From contig JBCCHF010000074.1 of the NCBI GenBank assembly GCA_039028895.1, positions 1 through 19,388 on the forward strand: a stretch of 19,388 nucleotides of DNA. The letters run 5' to 3'. Source of the DNA: JAHDCJ01 sp039028895. GTDB lineage: Bacteria > Bacteroidota > Bacteroidia > Chitinophagales > Saprospiraceae. The notes under the pieces are model-generated. The model had not been told where the DNA came from. It saw nothing but the letters and a program-made list of their open reading frames with translations, and searched no databases. Of the stretch, positions 1 to 7,503 are shown in pieces. The translations under genes were made by a program, and so were the position numbers. The first letter of the stretch is position 1; each line of letters begins with the position of its first letter.

Positions 1-18
1 AAAAAAATAAAAAAAAAG

Positions 19-47
19 TAGGGGTTACAAAGGGGGGCTTGTGTCTA
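19..47 (+). promoter_or_regulatory. TAGGGG..TTAC..GTGTCTA element, like the one between the sigma and FecR genes
   Basis: The + strand here reads TAGGGGTTAC, then 12 bases, then GTGTCTA. A very similar arrangement (TAGGGGGTAAC, 10 bases, GTGTCCTA) occurs on the minus strand at 5038-5063, between the ECF sigma gene and fecR. By analogy this could be the 3' trailer of a sigma factor gene lying to the left of the window, but no FecR gene follows here. The shared pattern is seen in the sequence; its function is inferred. Confidence 0.3.
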
Positions 48-85
48 TTAGAATAGAAATCAGATGGATTTCTTTAATTAGAATG

Positions 86-185
86 TTTTGAGAGAGGTTT
101 ATCCTTAAGGGGAAAAAACTTTCATGGTCACGATTTTGTTCTCTGGGGGGGGAACAAAAAGCCTTTGGGGATACCTCTCTCAAAA
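86..185 (+). ncRNA. Long hairpin RNA candidate (6S-like)
   Basis: Perfect 13-base arms, TTTTGAGAGAGGT at 86-98 and ACCTCTCTCAAAA at 173-185, close a roughly 100-base structure. Allowing a 2-base bulge, the stem can be extended by TATCC at 100-104 pairing with GGATA at 169-173. A terminal hairpin pairs TTTTGTTC (134-141) with GAACAAAA (152-159) around a G-rich loop. The asymmetric internal bubble is about 29 bases on the 5' side and 9 on the 3' side. Closing stem, large bubble and terminal stem resemble the open-promoter mimic of 6S RNA, for which a short Bacteroidota version (6S-Flavo) is known. A strong terminator follows at 210-241 on the same strand and no open frame fits. It could instead be a small inverted-repeat element, but no target-site duplication is visible. 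Confidence 0.4.
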
Positions 186-209
186 TTTGCCGAAAGGTTT
201 AAATTCTAG

Positions 210-241
210 AAGGTGTAACTTAATTGTTACACCTTTTTTTG
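210..241 (+). terminator. Rho-independent terminator
   Basis: Ten-base arms AAGGTGTAAC (210-219) and GTTACACCTT (226-235) enclose a 6-base loop, followed by a T run to 240. The T run is on the + strand, so it terminates a transcript coming from the left, consistent with a small RNA at 86-185. It could also stop the DUF4249 operon arriving on the minus strand, but there the hairpin is followed only by mixed sequence. Confidence 0.75.
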
Positions 242-267
242 TTTGGGTACGGCTGATTGGGGAGGGA

Positions 268-1215
268 TTACTGTTTCCAAACTAGCGAGGAGTTTACCAC
301 GCTATATCCGGAAAAGTTGCCTAAGCCATTTTCGATATTATTATAAATATCTATTGGGAAAGTTCTGGGAACTTCATGGATACCGATAGTTGCATTTTCA
401 CCGAGTTGTTCGGTGAGCGTTTTTTGGTAGAGATAATAAGCTTCACTTACTGATCTCAATTCTACAACATAGCCGTAAGCAATCTTATCTGGCATGTCAT
501 TTTCGATTTCATTCCACACTTGCAGGAAGATTTCAGCTTGTCCGTTATTGAAATCTGAATCTTCAACGAGTACTCCTTCAAAATTTTGTGTAGTAATAGA
601 AGGAATAATGTTGGCCGGGGAATTATCTGGTCTTGTATCTTCGTCTATCGAGAATCTCGCCGGTCTTTCGTCAAGTAAGACAAAACTGGTGTCAGCACCT
701 GCAACGGCTGTATACTCGTATTTCTGAAGAATAACAACAAGGTGGTAATAATCATCTTGAGGGAGAATATCTCTGAATGACAGCGAGAAAATATCATCTC
801 CATTCTCTGATTTGTCAAGGAAAGAGAATGATTCAATTTCTACACCTGATACCGGGATTTCATCTGTTGATTTTACGTCTGCGAAACCTTCGACACTGGC
901 TACCAGCTCGTAAGTCATTCCGGCAACGGGTTTTTCATCTGAATTGTACAAGCCGGTCTCTTGCGAGAAAGTAAGCGTACTTACCAAGGCAGCTTCGTCA
1001 AAAATTTGGATTTCAGCATTAGGCAATGGACTGAATGGTTCATTACTGAGTACAGACCGAGATTTAGTGAGATAAACACTCCATTCGTTGTCAGGACTGA
1101 ATTGTGAGTAGAGGACAAGTTTTTCTGGAACAGAAGGGATTTCAGGGTGAAACGGTTTCTCACACCCGGTAATGAATATTACCAATACTAATATGGTGTA
1201 AAAAATGTGTTTCAT
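268..1215 (-). CDS. DUF4249 family outer-membrane-associated lipoprotein
   Basis: A 315-residue lipoprotein, last gene of the sigma/FecR/receptor operon. The first 18 residues are a hydrophobic signal ending in the lipobox FITGC, so Cys18 should be lipidated. The mature part starts with EKPF..IP..PEKLVLYSQFS, then beta-strand-rich Ig-like sequence, and resembles DUF4249 proteins. These are usually encoded directly after STN-containing TonB receptors in Bacteroidota and are thought to be their surface or periplasmic partners; no substrate is known. The ATG lies 5 bases after the receptor stop codon, so the two are almost certainly co-transcribed and possibly translationally coupled. Family assignment rests on N-terminal pattern, length and context. 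Confidence 0.8.
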   Translation of the reverse strand: MKHIFYTILVLVIFITGCEKPFHPEIPSVPEKLVLYSQFSPDNEWSVYLTKSRSVLSNEPFSPLPNAEIQIFDEAALVSTLTFSQETGLYNSDEKPVAGMTYELVASVEGFADVKSTDEIPVSGVEIESFSFLDKSENGDDIFSLSFRDILPQDDYYHLVVILQKYEYTAVAGADTSFVLLDERPARFSIDEDTRPDNSPANIIPSITTQNFEGVLVEDSDFNNGQAEIFLQVWNEIENDMPDKIAYGYVVELRSVSEAYYLYQKTLTEQLGENATIGIHEVPRTFPIDIYNNIENGLGNFSGYSVVNSSLVWKQ

Positions 1216-1220
1216 CAGCT

Positions 1221-3860
1221 CTAGAATTTGGCATTATACCTCAAAGAAGGGATAATCGGAAAGATTGTTGTTTGCGTGAATTCCCTTGCCAGAGGATCAT
1301 CCCTTTTTACCTTAATATTTACAAATAAGGGGTTTTGCCTATTATACGCATTATAAATACTAAAGTTTACAAGTTGCTCTCCCCATTTGAAGGATTTACG
1401 GAAGTTGATACCCAGGTCAAGCCTGTGATAGGCTGGGAACCTTGCATTGTTCCTGTCTTCATATTCGTACAAAATCACCGGATATTGATCGTTATCAGCA
1501 AAGTCACCAACAGGGAATTCTCTTACAGGAATTGTGAAAGTGTTACCGGTTCCATAAATCCATACAGCACTAATGTCGATGTTTTTATTGAATTTATGAA
1601 ATATGGCAAGAGAAATATCGTGCGTCCTATCGTATTTATAAGGGAAAGTTTCACCATTATTGATATCCTCAAACTTTCGTTCTGAACGGGATAGTGTATA
1701 GCTCAACCAGCCAGTTGTCGACCTCATTTTTTTAGACAAAAGTATTTCTGCTCCATAAGATCGACCTGTACCCATAGTGATGGCTTCATCAAGATTCTCA
1801 GAGGTTAAGAAGAATCGGCTCTCGTTTTTAAAGGCCACTAGATTGTCAAGGTTTTTATAATAGGCTTCCATTGTTAACTCCCAGTCTCTGCCCAGGTCAG
1901 TTGTTATTCCAGCCACATATTGCATAGAAAATTGTGGCTTAATATTACCAATTGGCGGTAACCAAAGATCAGATGGAAGGCCAAGGCCTGAATTTGTTAG
2001 AAGATGAAGGTATTGGGTCATTGTCGAGAAAGACATTTTAGCCAATATCCGCTCCGAAAGCATATAAGACAAAGCAAGTCTTGGCTGGATAGAGCCGTTA
2101 AACTTACCTTCCACTACAGATCCTGATGTATGAACACCAGCATTTAGTTTTGCTTTTTGACCAAGGCGAATATCATCTTCAAAGAACAGATTGAATTCAG
2201 TGGTGTTGATCTCAATATTATTGAAAGTCGTATCAAGTGTTGTTCCTAATGTTGCTTTATAATCATAGGCATAATTGGCGCCAGGTTGGAATTTATGGCT
2301 GGTCAGCTGTCCCCCGAATCTAATGAAATGATTTGGCCCGGGAATCAATTGAAACTCAAGTCGGCCTGTCCAGTCCCGGATTTCTGATTGGTAGTTGGTC
2401 AATGCGATATGCAAAACGGGTAATTGGTCTTCAGGAGATTCCAAAACCCTATTATAATCATCATAATTGAGGCGGTACCGAGAATAGATCAGGGTTGTAT
2501 TAAGCACCAGTTTATCATTAAAGAGATGGTTCCAACCAGCTGTCCACGCAAGGTTTGACCATTTAAGTTTTATCTCTGTACTGGAGTTGACCGGATTGTC
2601 CAGAAAGTACTCGAAGGAATCGTTGTCCTTGTAGCTATCCTTTCCTGTAAAGAAAGAGAAACTCAATTTATCTTTTGGTGAAAAGCGATGAACGAGTTTT
2701 GCATTAAAGTCGCTAAAATTGTATTTAGATACACCTTCTCGACCGTCGGCTTCTTTTATTGCTTTTGTGATCGGTCGCATGTACAAGTCGATGTAGGATT
2801 GTCGGCCGGCCACCATAAATGTCGTCTTATCCTTGATCAAAGGCCCTTCAAGCATGAAGTTGGCAGCTGTTAGTCCCAAACCGAATTCTCCGCCAATCTT
2901 CCGGTTGTTTCCATCTTTAAGGGTGATATCCAGGATGCTGGATAGCCTTCCTCCAAAGCGGGCCGGGAATCCATCTTTAATGAGTTCCGCTTTTTTTATG
3001 GTTGAAGCATTGAATGTGGAAAAAATACCATACATATGGCTGGGATAGTAAATTGGAACACCATCTAATAAGATCAGGTTTTGATCCTGACTACCTCCTC
3101 TAATGTATAATCCGGCTGTCCCTTCATTTCCAGACTGGACCCCGGGCAATAGCTGAAAGGCCTTGATGATATCAACTTCACCAGCCATTGAGGGGAGGGC
3201 AGTTACAGTTTGTTCGTTGATCAAATCACTGCCAGTAGCTCTAAGGTCAGAAGCCTCGCCTGAATGATCTGGCTCAATAATGATTATCTCAGTGAGGTTA
3301 GCAGCAGACTCGAGTGAAATGTCCAGGGTCTGGCTCTGTCGAGGGAAAATGACTTTGGTGACTGGTTCGTATCCGATATAGGAAAAAGTCAATAGTATGG
3401 TGTCAGCAGGGAGGGAAATGCTGAAAAAACCATCATCGTTAGAACTGGTGCCTTTAAAATCGGGGGTAAAAATATGAGTACCGATGAGCCGTTCACCTGT
3501 TTCTGCATCTGATATGGTTCCGGAAATTGTGAATTTTGTTTCGCTGCCTAATGCTTTATTATCACGATAAAGGACAACCTGATCTCCTACGACCTTGACA
3601 GAAACCGGAAGATCTTCAAGTATGATATCCAGCACTTCACCCACAGTTCGTAATTGTGACTTAAAACTGACATTCTTTTGCCTTGGAATGATGGCTTTGG
3701 CGTAAGTGAAGTTAACACCCGACGCTTCACTAAGTTGGTTAATAATGGTCGAGAGGTTGGCATGGTTAGCCCCGAAATCCACTCTTTTTTCAAGCGGATT
3801 TTGAGCAGATAACCAGAAGGGAATCAACAAAATAACTATTGCTGAAACAAGATTCCTCAT
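1221..3860 (-). CDS. TonB-dependent receptor with STN signalling domain
   Basis: Outer-membrane active-transport receptor of 879 residues. Domain order from the chosen start: signal peptide 1-19 (cleavage after LSA), STN (secretin/TonB short N-terminal) domain about 25-100, carboxypeptidase-regulatory-like beta-sandwich about 108-185 (ISGTISDAETGERLIG), plug about 205-315 with the conserved YIRGGSQDQNLILLDGVPIYYP segment, then a beta-barrel to the C terminus, ending in aromatic F. The longest frame starts at GTG 3884, but ATG 3860 begins a clean signal peptide and is preferred. The STN domain plus the upstream sigma/FecR pair indicate trans-envelope signalling as in FecA. There is no SusD neighbour, so it is not a classical glycan SusCD pair. 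The ligand is unknown; a metal chelate or other small ligand is possible. Confidence 0.92.
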   Translation of the reverse strand: MRNLVSAIVILLIPFWLSAQNPLEKRVDFGANHANLSTIINQLSEASGVNFTYAKAIIPRQKNVSFKSQLRTVGEVLDIILEDLPVSVKVVGDQVVLYRDNKALGSETKFTISGTISDAETGERLIGTHIFTPDFKGTSSNDDGFFSISLPADTILLTFSYIGYEPVTKVIFPRQSQTLDISLESAANLTEIIIIEPDHSGEASDLRATGSDLINEQTVTALPSMAGEVDIIKAFQLLPGVQSGNEGTAGLYIRGGSQDQNLILLDGVPIYYPSHMYGIFSTFNASTIKKAELIKDGFPARFGGRLSSILDITLKDGNNRKIGGEFGLGLTAANFMLEGPLIKDKTTFMVAGRQSYIDLYMRPITKAIKEADGREGVSKYNFSDFNAKLVHRFSPKDKLSFSFFTGKDSYKDNDSFEYFLDNPVNSSTEIKLKWSNLAWTAGWNHLFNDKLVLNTTLIYSRYRLNYDDYNRVLESPEDQLPVLHIALTNYQSEIRDWTGRLEFQLIPGPNHFIRFGGQLTSHKFQPGANYAYDYKATLGTTLDTTFNNIEINTTEFNLFFEDDIRLGQKAKLNAGVHTSGSVVEGKFNGSIQPRLALSYMLSERILAKMSFSTMTQYLHLLTNSGLGLPSDLWLPPIGNIKPQFSMQYVAGITTDLGRDWELTMEAYYKNLDNLVAFKNESRFFLTSENLDEAITMGTGRSYGAEILLSKKMRSTTGWLSYTLSRSERKFEDINNGETFPYKYDRTHDISLAIFHKFNKNIDISAVWIYGTGNTFTIPVREFPVGDFADNDQYPVILYEYEDRNNARFPAYHRLDLGINFRKSFKWGEQLVNFSIYNAYNRQNPLFVNIKVKRDDPLAREFTQTTIFPIIPSLRYNAKF

Positions 3861-3905
3861 GGGGGCGAAATTAATCCCTGGCACCCACGTTTGTGAGAGC
3901 AGATA

Positions 3906-3944
3906 TACGCTTAGCGTAGACTTTTCAGGTGTAGCTTAGCTACA
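3906..3944. promoter_or_regulatory. Twin odd palindromes, centres 25 bases apart
   Basis: TACGCT-T-AGCGTA (3906-3918) and TGTAGCT-T-AGCTACA (3930-3944) are two perfect palindromes, each with a central T, in the 134-base gap between fecR and the receptor gene. The centres (3912 and 3937) are 25 bases apart. They could be operator half-sites, RNA hairpins, or remnants of a dispersed intergenic repeat. No promoter could be placed with confidence in this gap. Confidence 0.35.
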
Positions 3945-3954
3945 AGTATAACGC

Positions 3955-3979
3955 AAAAAAAGGAAAAAGGCTGTTAGCC
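3955..3979 (-). terminator. Weak terminator or attenuator between fecR and the receptor gene
   Basis: On the minus strand, 15 bases after the fecR stop, GGCT-AAC-AGCC is followed by TTTTTCCTTTTTTT. The stem is only 4 G+C-rich base pairs, so termination should be partial. It may lower read-through from the regulatory genes into the receptor gene, or isolate a separate receptor promoter. Confidence 0.4.
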
Positions 3980-3994
3980 AGAAGACCTTTAACC

Positions 3995-5014
3995 CTATTC
4001 TGGGCAGGTACCGCCAACGAGCAGGAAGGAATTTTCTGAAGTAGTTTGAACGTCAACACCAAAACTTAGAGCTAAAGTCTCTAACACATCGCTGATGGCA
4101 ATATTGTCATATTCAGAGACAAATGCACATTCAAGAATATTGGTGTTGTCGGCCCAATCAATAGACACTCCATAATGATGTTGGATAACATTGACGGCCT
4201 GGTTGAGTGGCACATCTCTGAACACAAGTTTCTGTGAAGTCGCCTGGAAAGAAGGTTCAACGTAATGCACTTTGACAATTTCACTATCCGCAGAAACCTG
4301 AGCTTCCTCATTAGCAGAAATAATAAGTACTTGGTCAGAAGTTTCAGTTGTATATTGAACTTTACCTTCCAGTACTTTAACTAGTGGTGCAGTATTGGCC
4401 TCTCCAGTATTGAAAACAAATTTTGTCCCCAGTACTTGAATATCAGTCATCCCGCCATCAATGATAAATGGCAATGCCGGGTTATGAGTTATGTCAAACA
4501 GAGCATTCCCTGTAAAGGAAAGATTTCTATGGTTTGTGTTAAATGCTTTTTCGAAGGTAAGACTTGAATTTTCCTGCATCCAAACCGTAGAACCATCGTC
4601 GAGTGTTACGACTAATGACTCATTTTCGCCAGTATTGTATGTGGCAGCAACTTGAGTGGAGCTGAAAAAAGAATTGACGAGGAAGCCAATTCCTGCGGCT
4701 ACAATTAACATGGCTGCGACCCTGAACAACATAGCCAGCGGCTTGACTTTGGCAGGCGTCTTTTCAACTGTTGTGTTAAGGTCATTGTCAATACGGGCCT
4801 TAAATTTTGCTAAACCTTTTGCCACATCAGGTGTGTAGGTCTCACCAATGGAAAGGCTCAGCTCCCAGGATTTTTGAACTTCATTAAAGAGTTCCTGATT
4901 TTCTGAGTTTTCAGATAACCATTCTTGCAACCGCTTTCCCTCATCAGAACTGATCTCACCTGTCAGGTGTTTGTGGATCAGTACTAGGATGTTCTTCTCA
5001 TTCATGTTAAACAT
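3995..5014 (-). CDS. FecR-family anti-sigma factor (FecR plus DUF4974)
   Basis: Inner-membrane anti-sigma factor of 339 residues. Residues 8-55 form the cytoplasmic sigma-binding helical domain (LIHKHLTGEISSDE..LQEWL). One membrane helix spans about 92-117. The periplasmic FecR domain spans about 122-225 (TGENESLVVTLDDGSTVWM, LSFTGNALFDI, VLGTKF, VLEGKVQY). A C-terminal DUF4974/STN-like domain spans about 260-335 (KLVFRDVPLNQAVNVIQHHYGVSI). In this family the periplasmic part touches the receptor STN domain and transmits ligand occupancy to the sigma factor encoded 78 bases upstream. ATG 5014 is preceded by AAGGGG at SD-like spacing; a second in-frame ATG lies at 5005. Confidence 0.93.
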   Translation of the reverse strand: MFNMNEKNILVLIHKHLTGEISSDEGKRLQEWLSENSENQELFNEVQKSWELSLSIGETYTPDVAKGLAKFKARIDNDLNTTVEKTPAKVKPLAMLFRVAAMLIVAAGIGFLVNSFFSSTQVAATYNTGENESLVVTLDDGSTVWMQENSSLTFEKAFNTNHRNLSFTGNALFDITHNPALPFIIDGGMTDIQVLGTKFVFNTGEANTAPLVKVLEGKVQYTTETSDQVLIISANEEAQVSADSEIVKVHYVEPSFQATSQKLVFRDVPLNQAVNVIQHHYGVSIDWADNTNILECAFVSEYDNIAISDVLETLALSFGVDVQTTSENSFLLVGGTCPE

Positions 5015-5037
5015 AATTTTCCCCTTAACATGTCTAG

Positions 5038-5063
5038 GACACTACTTTGGGGGTTACCCCCTA
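5038..5063 (-). promoter_or_regulatory. G-run/C-run hairpin element in the sigma-fecR gap
   Basis: On the minus strand the sigma-fecR gap reads TAGGGGGTAACCCCC followed by AAAGTAGTGTCCTA. The five G and five C can form a short hairpin with a 3-base loop. No T run follows, so it is not a terminator. A close match with the same spacing to GTGTC occurs at 19-47. It may be a regulatory element of FecI-type loci, a post-transcriptional stem-loop, or a downstream promoter. Confidence 0.35.
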
Positions 5064-5092
5064 TTAAAAAGGACCATTTTTACTAAAAAAAT

Positions 5093-5677
5093 TCATTGTA
5101 GAATTGTGATCAGAATAAGTAGAAATTTAATGTAAGGACTTAACGAAACCCTTAACCGTTTTAATGCCTTTGAAATATGGTTTTCGACAGTTTTTGTTGA
5201 GATATTCAATTGAGTGGCAATTTCCTGATAAGACATTTGTTCAAATCTGCTGAGTGCAAATACTGCCTTGCATTTTGGGGGAAGTCCTTCCAGAGCTTTG
5301 TCAATCAATATTTTCATCTCATCAGCCTCAAGATTTTGTTGAATATTTTCTTTTGAATCCAGAAACTGAAGCGGAGCTTCATCGTCAAGTCTTATTTTCT
5401 GGTCGCGGATGAAATTGAGCGTTTTATTGATAACCGCTCTTTTCAGATAAGCTTTAATTGAGGTTTTAATCTGCAATACATCTCGCTTTTTCCAAAACTC
5501 ATAAAAAACATCCTGTACAATATCTTCTGCCTGGTTGGTCTCTTTGAGGATGCGGTAAGCTGTTTGACACAAATAGCTGTAATCTCTTGTAAAAAGATAG
5601 TTAATAGCCTTTTCACTATCGGTTTGCAAAAGGTCTAAAAGTTCCTGGTTAGTATAGTCTTTTGGTATATGGGTCAT
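5093..5677 (-). CDS. FecI-like ECF RNA polymerase sigma factor
   Basis: ECF sigma factor of 194 residues, first gene of the surface-signalling operon. Region 2 (about residues 25-95) shows the core-binding pattern NYLFTRDYSYLCQTAYRIL and NQAEDIVQDVFYEFW. Region 4 (about 125-185) has the helix-turn-helix LEGLPPKCKAVFALSR, MSYQEIATQLNISTKTVENHISKAL. This is the usual length for Bacteroidota FecI-like sigma factors. The ATG at 5677 has no clear ribosome binding site. It is expected to be held inactive by the FecR protein encoded downstream and, when freed, to transcribe the receptor operon. The short hydrophobic C-terminal tail (FLLILITILQ) is slightly unusual. Confidence 0.93.
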   Translation of the reverse strand: MTHIPKDYTNQELLDLLQTDSEKAINYLFTRDYSYLCQTAYRILKETNQAEDIVQDVFYEFWKKRDVLQIKTSIKAYLKRAVINKTLNFIRDQKIRLDDEAPLQFLDSKENIQQNLEADEMKILIDKALEGLPPKCKAVFALSRFEQMSYQEIATQLNISTKTVENHISKALKRLRVSLSPYIKFLLILITILQ

Positions 5678-5766
5678 ATATAACCGGGTTTCACTAGCAT
5701 GAGTATCCGGGAATCCGAATTATAGAAAAAATATTTTAGATTATTTGAATTTTTTAATTTGGCAAT

Positions 5767-5976
5767 ATGAGACGACACTGGCTTACCTGGACAATACTCT
5801 TTGTTTTCCTCTTCTTTATGTCAATGGATTTTTGGAGATGGGATGACCCTGTAAGTCTTGGTCTGTATAATTTTCCGGGATGGTTGGGGTATTTGGTAGT
5901 CTTGTCCTTAATACTCAGTCTGAGTCTCTATTTTTTTGGCCGATTTTACGAACCTGATAATGAAGAAGAATTATGA
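5767..5976 (+). CDS. Small two-helix membrane protein paired with the symporter
   Basis: A 69-residue protein with two predicted membrane helices: about 6-24 (WTILFVFLFFMSMDFW) and about 39-57 (GYLVVLSLILSLSLYFF), joined by a short loop with WRWDD and PGW, and an acidic C terminus (DNEEEL). Its stop overlaps the symporter start in an ATGA, so it is translationally coupled to that gene. Small two-helix proteins of the DUF3311 and YhdT/DUF997 types are commonly encoded next to sodium:solute symporters and are presumed accessory subunits. This fits that arrangement, but family membership is not proven by the sequence alone. No Shine-Dalgarno is visible, and the A+T-rich upstream DNA (TTAATTTG at 5754-5761) is close to the ATG. 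Confidence 0.75.
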   Translation: MRRHWLTWTILFVFLFFMSMDFWRWDDPVSLGLYNFPGWLGYLVVLSLILSLSLYFFGRFYEPDNEEEL

Positions 5977-7433
5977 TTTATCTAATTATCGGCGTTTATT
6001 TGGCGATCACGCTTGCTGCAGGGTTTATTGGTTATCACAAGGCAAAAAACACACCTGAAGACTATTTCCTGGGTAGTCGTGGCTTTGGGGCTTTGATCAT
6101 GTTTTTTACGTTCATTGCCACCAATTTTAGTGCTTTCTTTTTCCTTGGATTTGCAGGTGAGGGGTATCGGGTCGGGTACAGTTATTACGCGATGATGGCC
6201 TTTGGTACTGCACTTGCAGGACTGGCCTTTTTCTTTATTGGCACTAAAGTGTGGAAGCTTGGGCAAAAGCATAAGTATATCACCGCACCAGAATTGGTCG
6301 GTAAGGAAACCGGGAGTAAGCCTTTGCAGGTGATTTACGTTTTAGTGATGGTTTTCTTCACGCTGCCTTATATGGCCGTTCAACCGATTGGAGCCGGTAT
6401 TATTATTTCTGAGCTGACAGGTGGACAGATCCCTTACTTTGCGGGGTGTGCGATACTAATGTTCTTTATCGTCATTTATGTTCTTATCGGCGGGATGCGT
6501 AGTATTGCTGTGACTGATATGATACAGGGCATTTTGATGTTCACGCTTATTTTTGCGGCTGTATTCCTGATAGCCGATGGATTTGGAGGAGTGGCTGAAG
6601 CCAATCGTAAGGTTTATGAGCTGAAGCCCGAATTGTTTTCAAGAGAAGGGGCTGATGGCTCCTTTACGCCTCAACGCTGGTTTAGCCTAATGTTGTTATG
6701 GCTCTTTTGCGTGCCTATGTTTCCGCAAATGTTCATGCGATTTTTCATCTCGCGGGATTTGCCTACGTTAAAACTTTCTGCGGTTTTGTATTCTATTGTC
6801 CCGGTTATTCTATTTATCGCACCAGTGATGATCGGGGTCTTTGGTCATTTGGTCTACCCTGATCTCCTTTCGGAAAATGCCAGTCCGAAAATAGCTGACC
6901 AGATATTGCCTCGTATCCTCACCAATCCGGATTTTGCTTCACCGGCCTTTGCAGCGGTTATCATGACAGGGGCGCTGGCGGCTTTTATGTCTACACTGGA
7001 TTCTCAATTGCTTGCTTTAAGTACCATTCTTTCAAGGGATGTTTATGACGACCTGATTTTAGGAGGAAGTAAGGAGAAAAATTTTAAAAGCCAGGTCATT
7101 TTCGGTCGTGTCATTGTAATCATTCTGGCTATCATAGCGCTTTTGATCGCCTGGTTCAGACCCAGTTCAATTTTTGTGATTATCCAAATGGCTTTTTCCG
7201 GATTAGCGATATTGTTCCCGGCAACGGTAGCCATATTACATTTTAAGCGAGTAAACCCTTGGAGTTGTATTTTGTCAATTGTGCTTGGAGAACTGTTGTT
7301 CCTTGCCCTCTTTTTTGAATGGATTCCGAGAGCTGCAATATTGGGGTTTGAGCCTTTCATTCCTGTAATTGTCTTTTCATTCCTCGTCATAATTTTGGGG
7401 AACTTGTTATTGCCAAAACCAAAAGTTGCCTGA
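5973..7433 (+). CDS. Sodium:solute symporter (SSS family)
   Basis: Inner-membrane secondary transporter of 486 residues with 12-13 hydrophobic segments, coupling sodium entry to solute uptake. Family features: N-terminal helix followed by KAKNTPEDYFLGSRG; the unwound-helix region FTFIATNFSAFFFLGFAGE; the SSS signature IGGMRSIAVTDMIQGILMF (about 170-190); and the sodium-site helix ALAAFMSTLDSQLLALSTIL (about 332-352). Length is normal. It overlaps the preceding small gene by 4 bases. The substrate cannot be deduced: relatives carry sugars, amino acids, pantothenate, acetate or nucleobases, and no catabolic gene is adjacent. It ends 70 bases before the CHAT gene, probably a separate transcription unit. 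Confidence 0.92.
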   Translation: MIYLIIGVYLAITLAAGFIGYHKAKNTPEDYFLGSRGFGALIMFFTFIATNFSAFFFLGFAGEGYRVGYSYYAMMAFGTALAGLAFFFIGTKVWKLGQKHKYITAPELVGKETGSKPLQVIYVLVMVFFTLPYMAVQPIGAGIIISELTGGQIPYFAGCAILMFFIVIYVLIGGMRSIAVTDMIQGILMFTLIFAAVFLIADGFGGVAEANRKVYELKPELFSREGADGSFTPQRWFSLMLLWLFCVPMFPQMFMRFFISRDLPTLKLSAVLYSIVPVILFIAPVMIGVFGHLVYPDLLSENASPKIADQILPRILTNPDFASPAFAAVIMTGALAAFMSTLDSQLLALSTILSRDVYDDLILGGSKEKNFKSQVIFGRVIVIILAIIALLIAWFRPSSIFVIIQMAFSGLAILFPATVAILHFKRVNPWSCILSIVLGELLFLALFFEWIPRAAILGFEPFIPVIVFSFLVIILGNLLLPKPKVA

Positions 7434-7450
7434 TAGGCAAGGAAGTTTTT

Positions 7451-7458
7451 TATCTTTG
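7451..7458 (+). promoter_or_regulatory. Promoter -7 box for the CHAT gene
   Basis: TATCTTTG matches the Bacteroidota -7 consensus TAnnTTTG exactly and lies 45 bases before the ATG at 7504. A good TTTG -33 partner is not visible (only GTTG at 7425-7428, with a spacing of 22), so the call is tentative. Confidence 0.4.
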
Positions 7459-7503
7459 GAAGCACACACATTGCCATAGCTCATAACCCGATTTAAGCCT
7501 GAT

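Noticed and set aside
86..185. Signal recognition particle RNA
   Set aside because: The size is right, but the conserved GGAA-loop and AGCAGCC region of SRP RNA is absent.
268..3860. SusC/SusD glycan-uptake pair
   Set aside because: The partner lipoprotein looks like DUF4249, not SusD, and the receptor is shorter than SusC with an STN domain; no glycoside hydrolase is nearby.
7426..7456. Terminator after the symporter (TTGCCT-GAT-AGGCAA)
   Set aside because: The 6-base stem overlaps the stop codon and the T run begins 4 bases after the stem and merges with the -7 box of the next gene; too weak to call.
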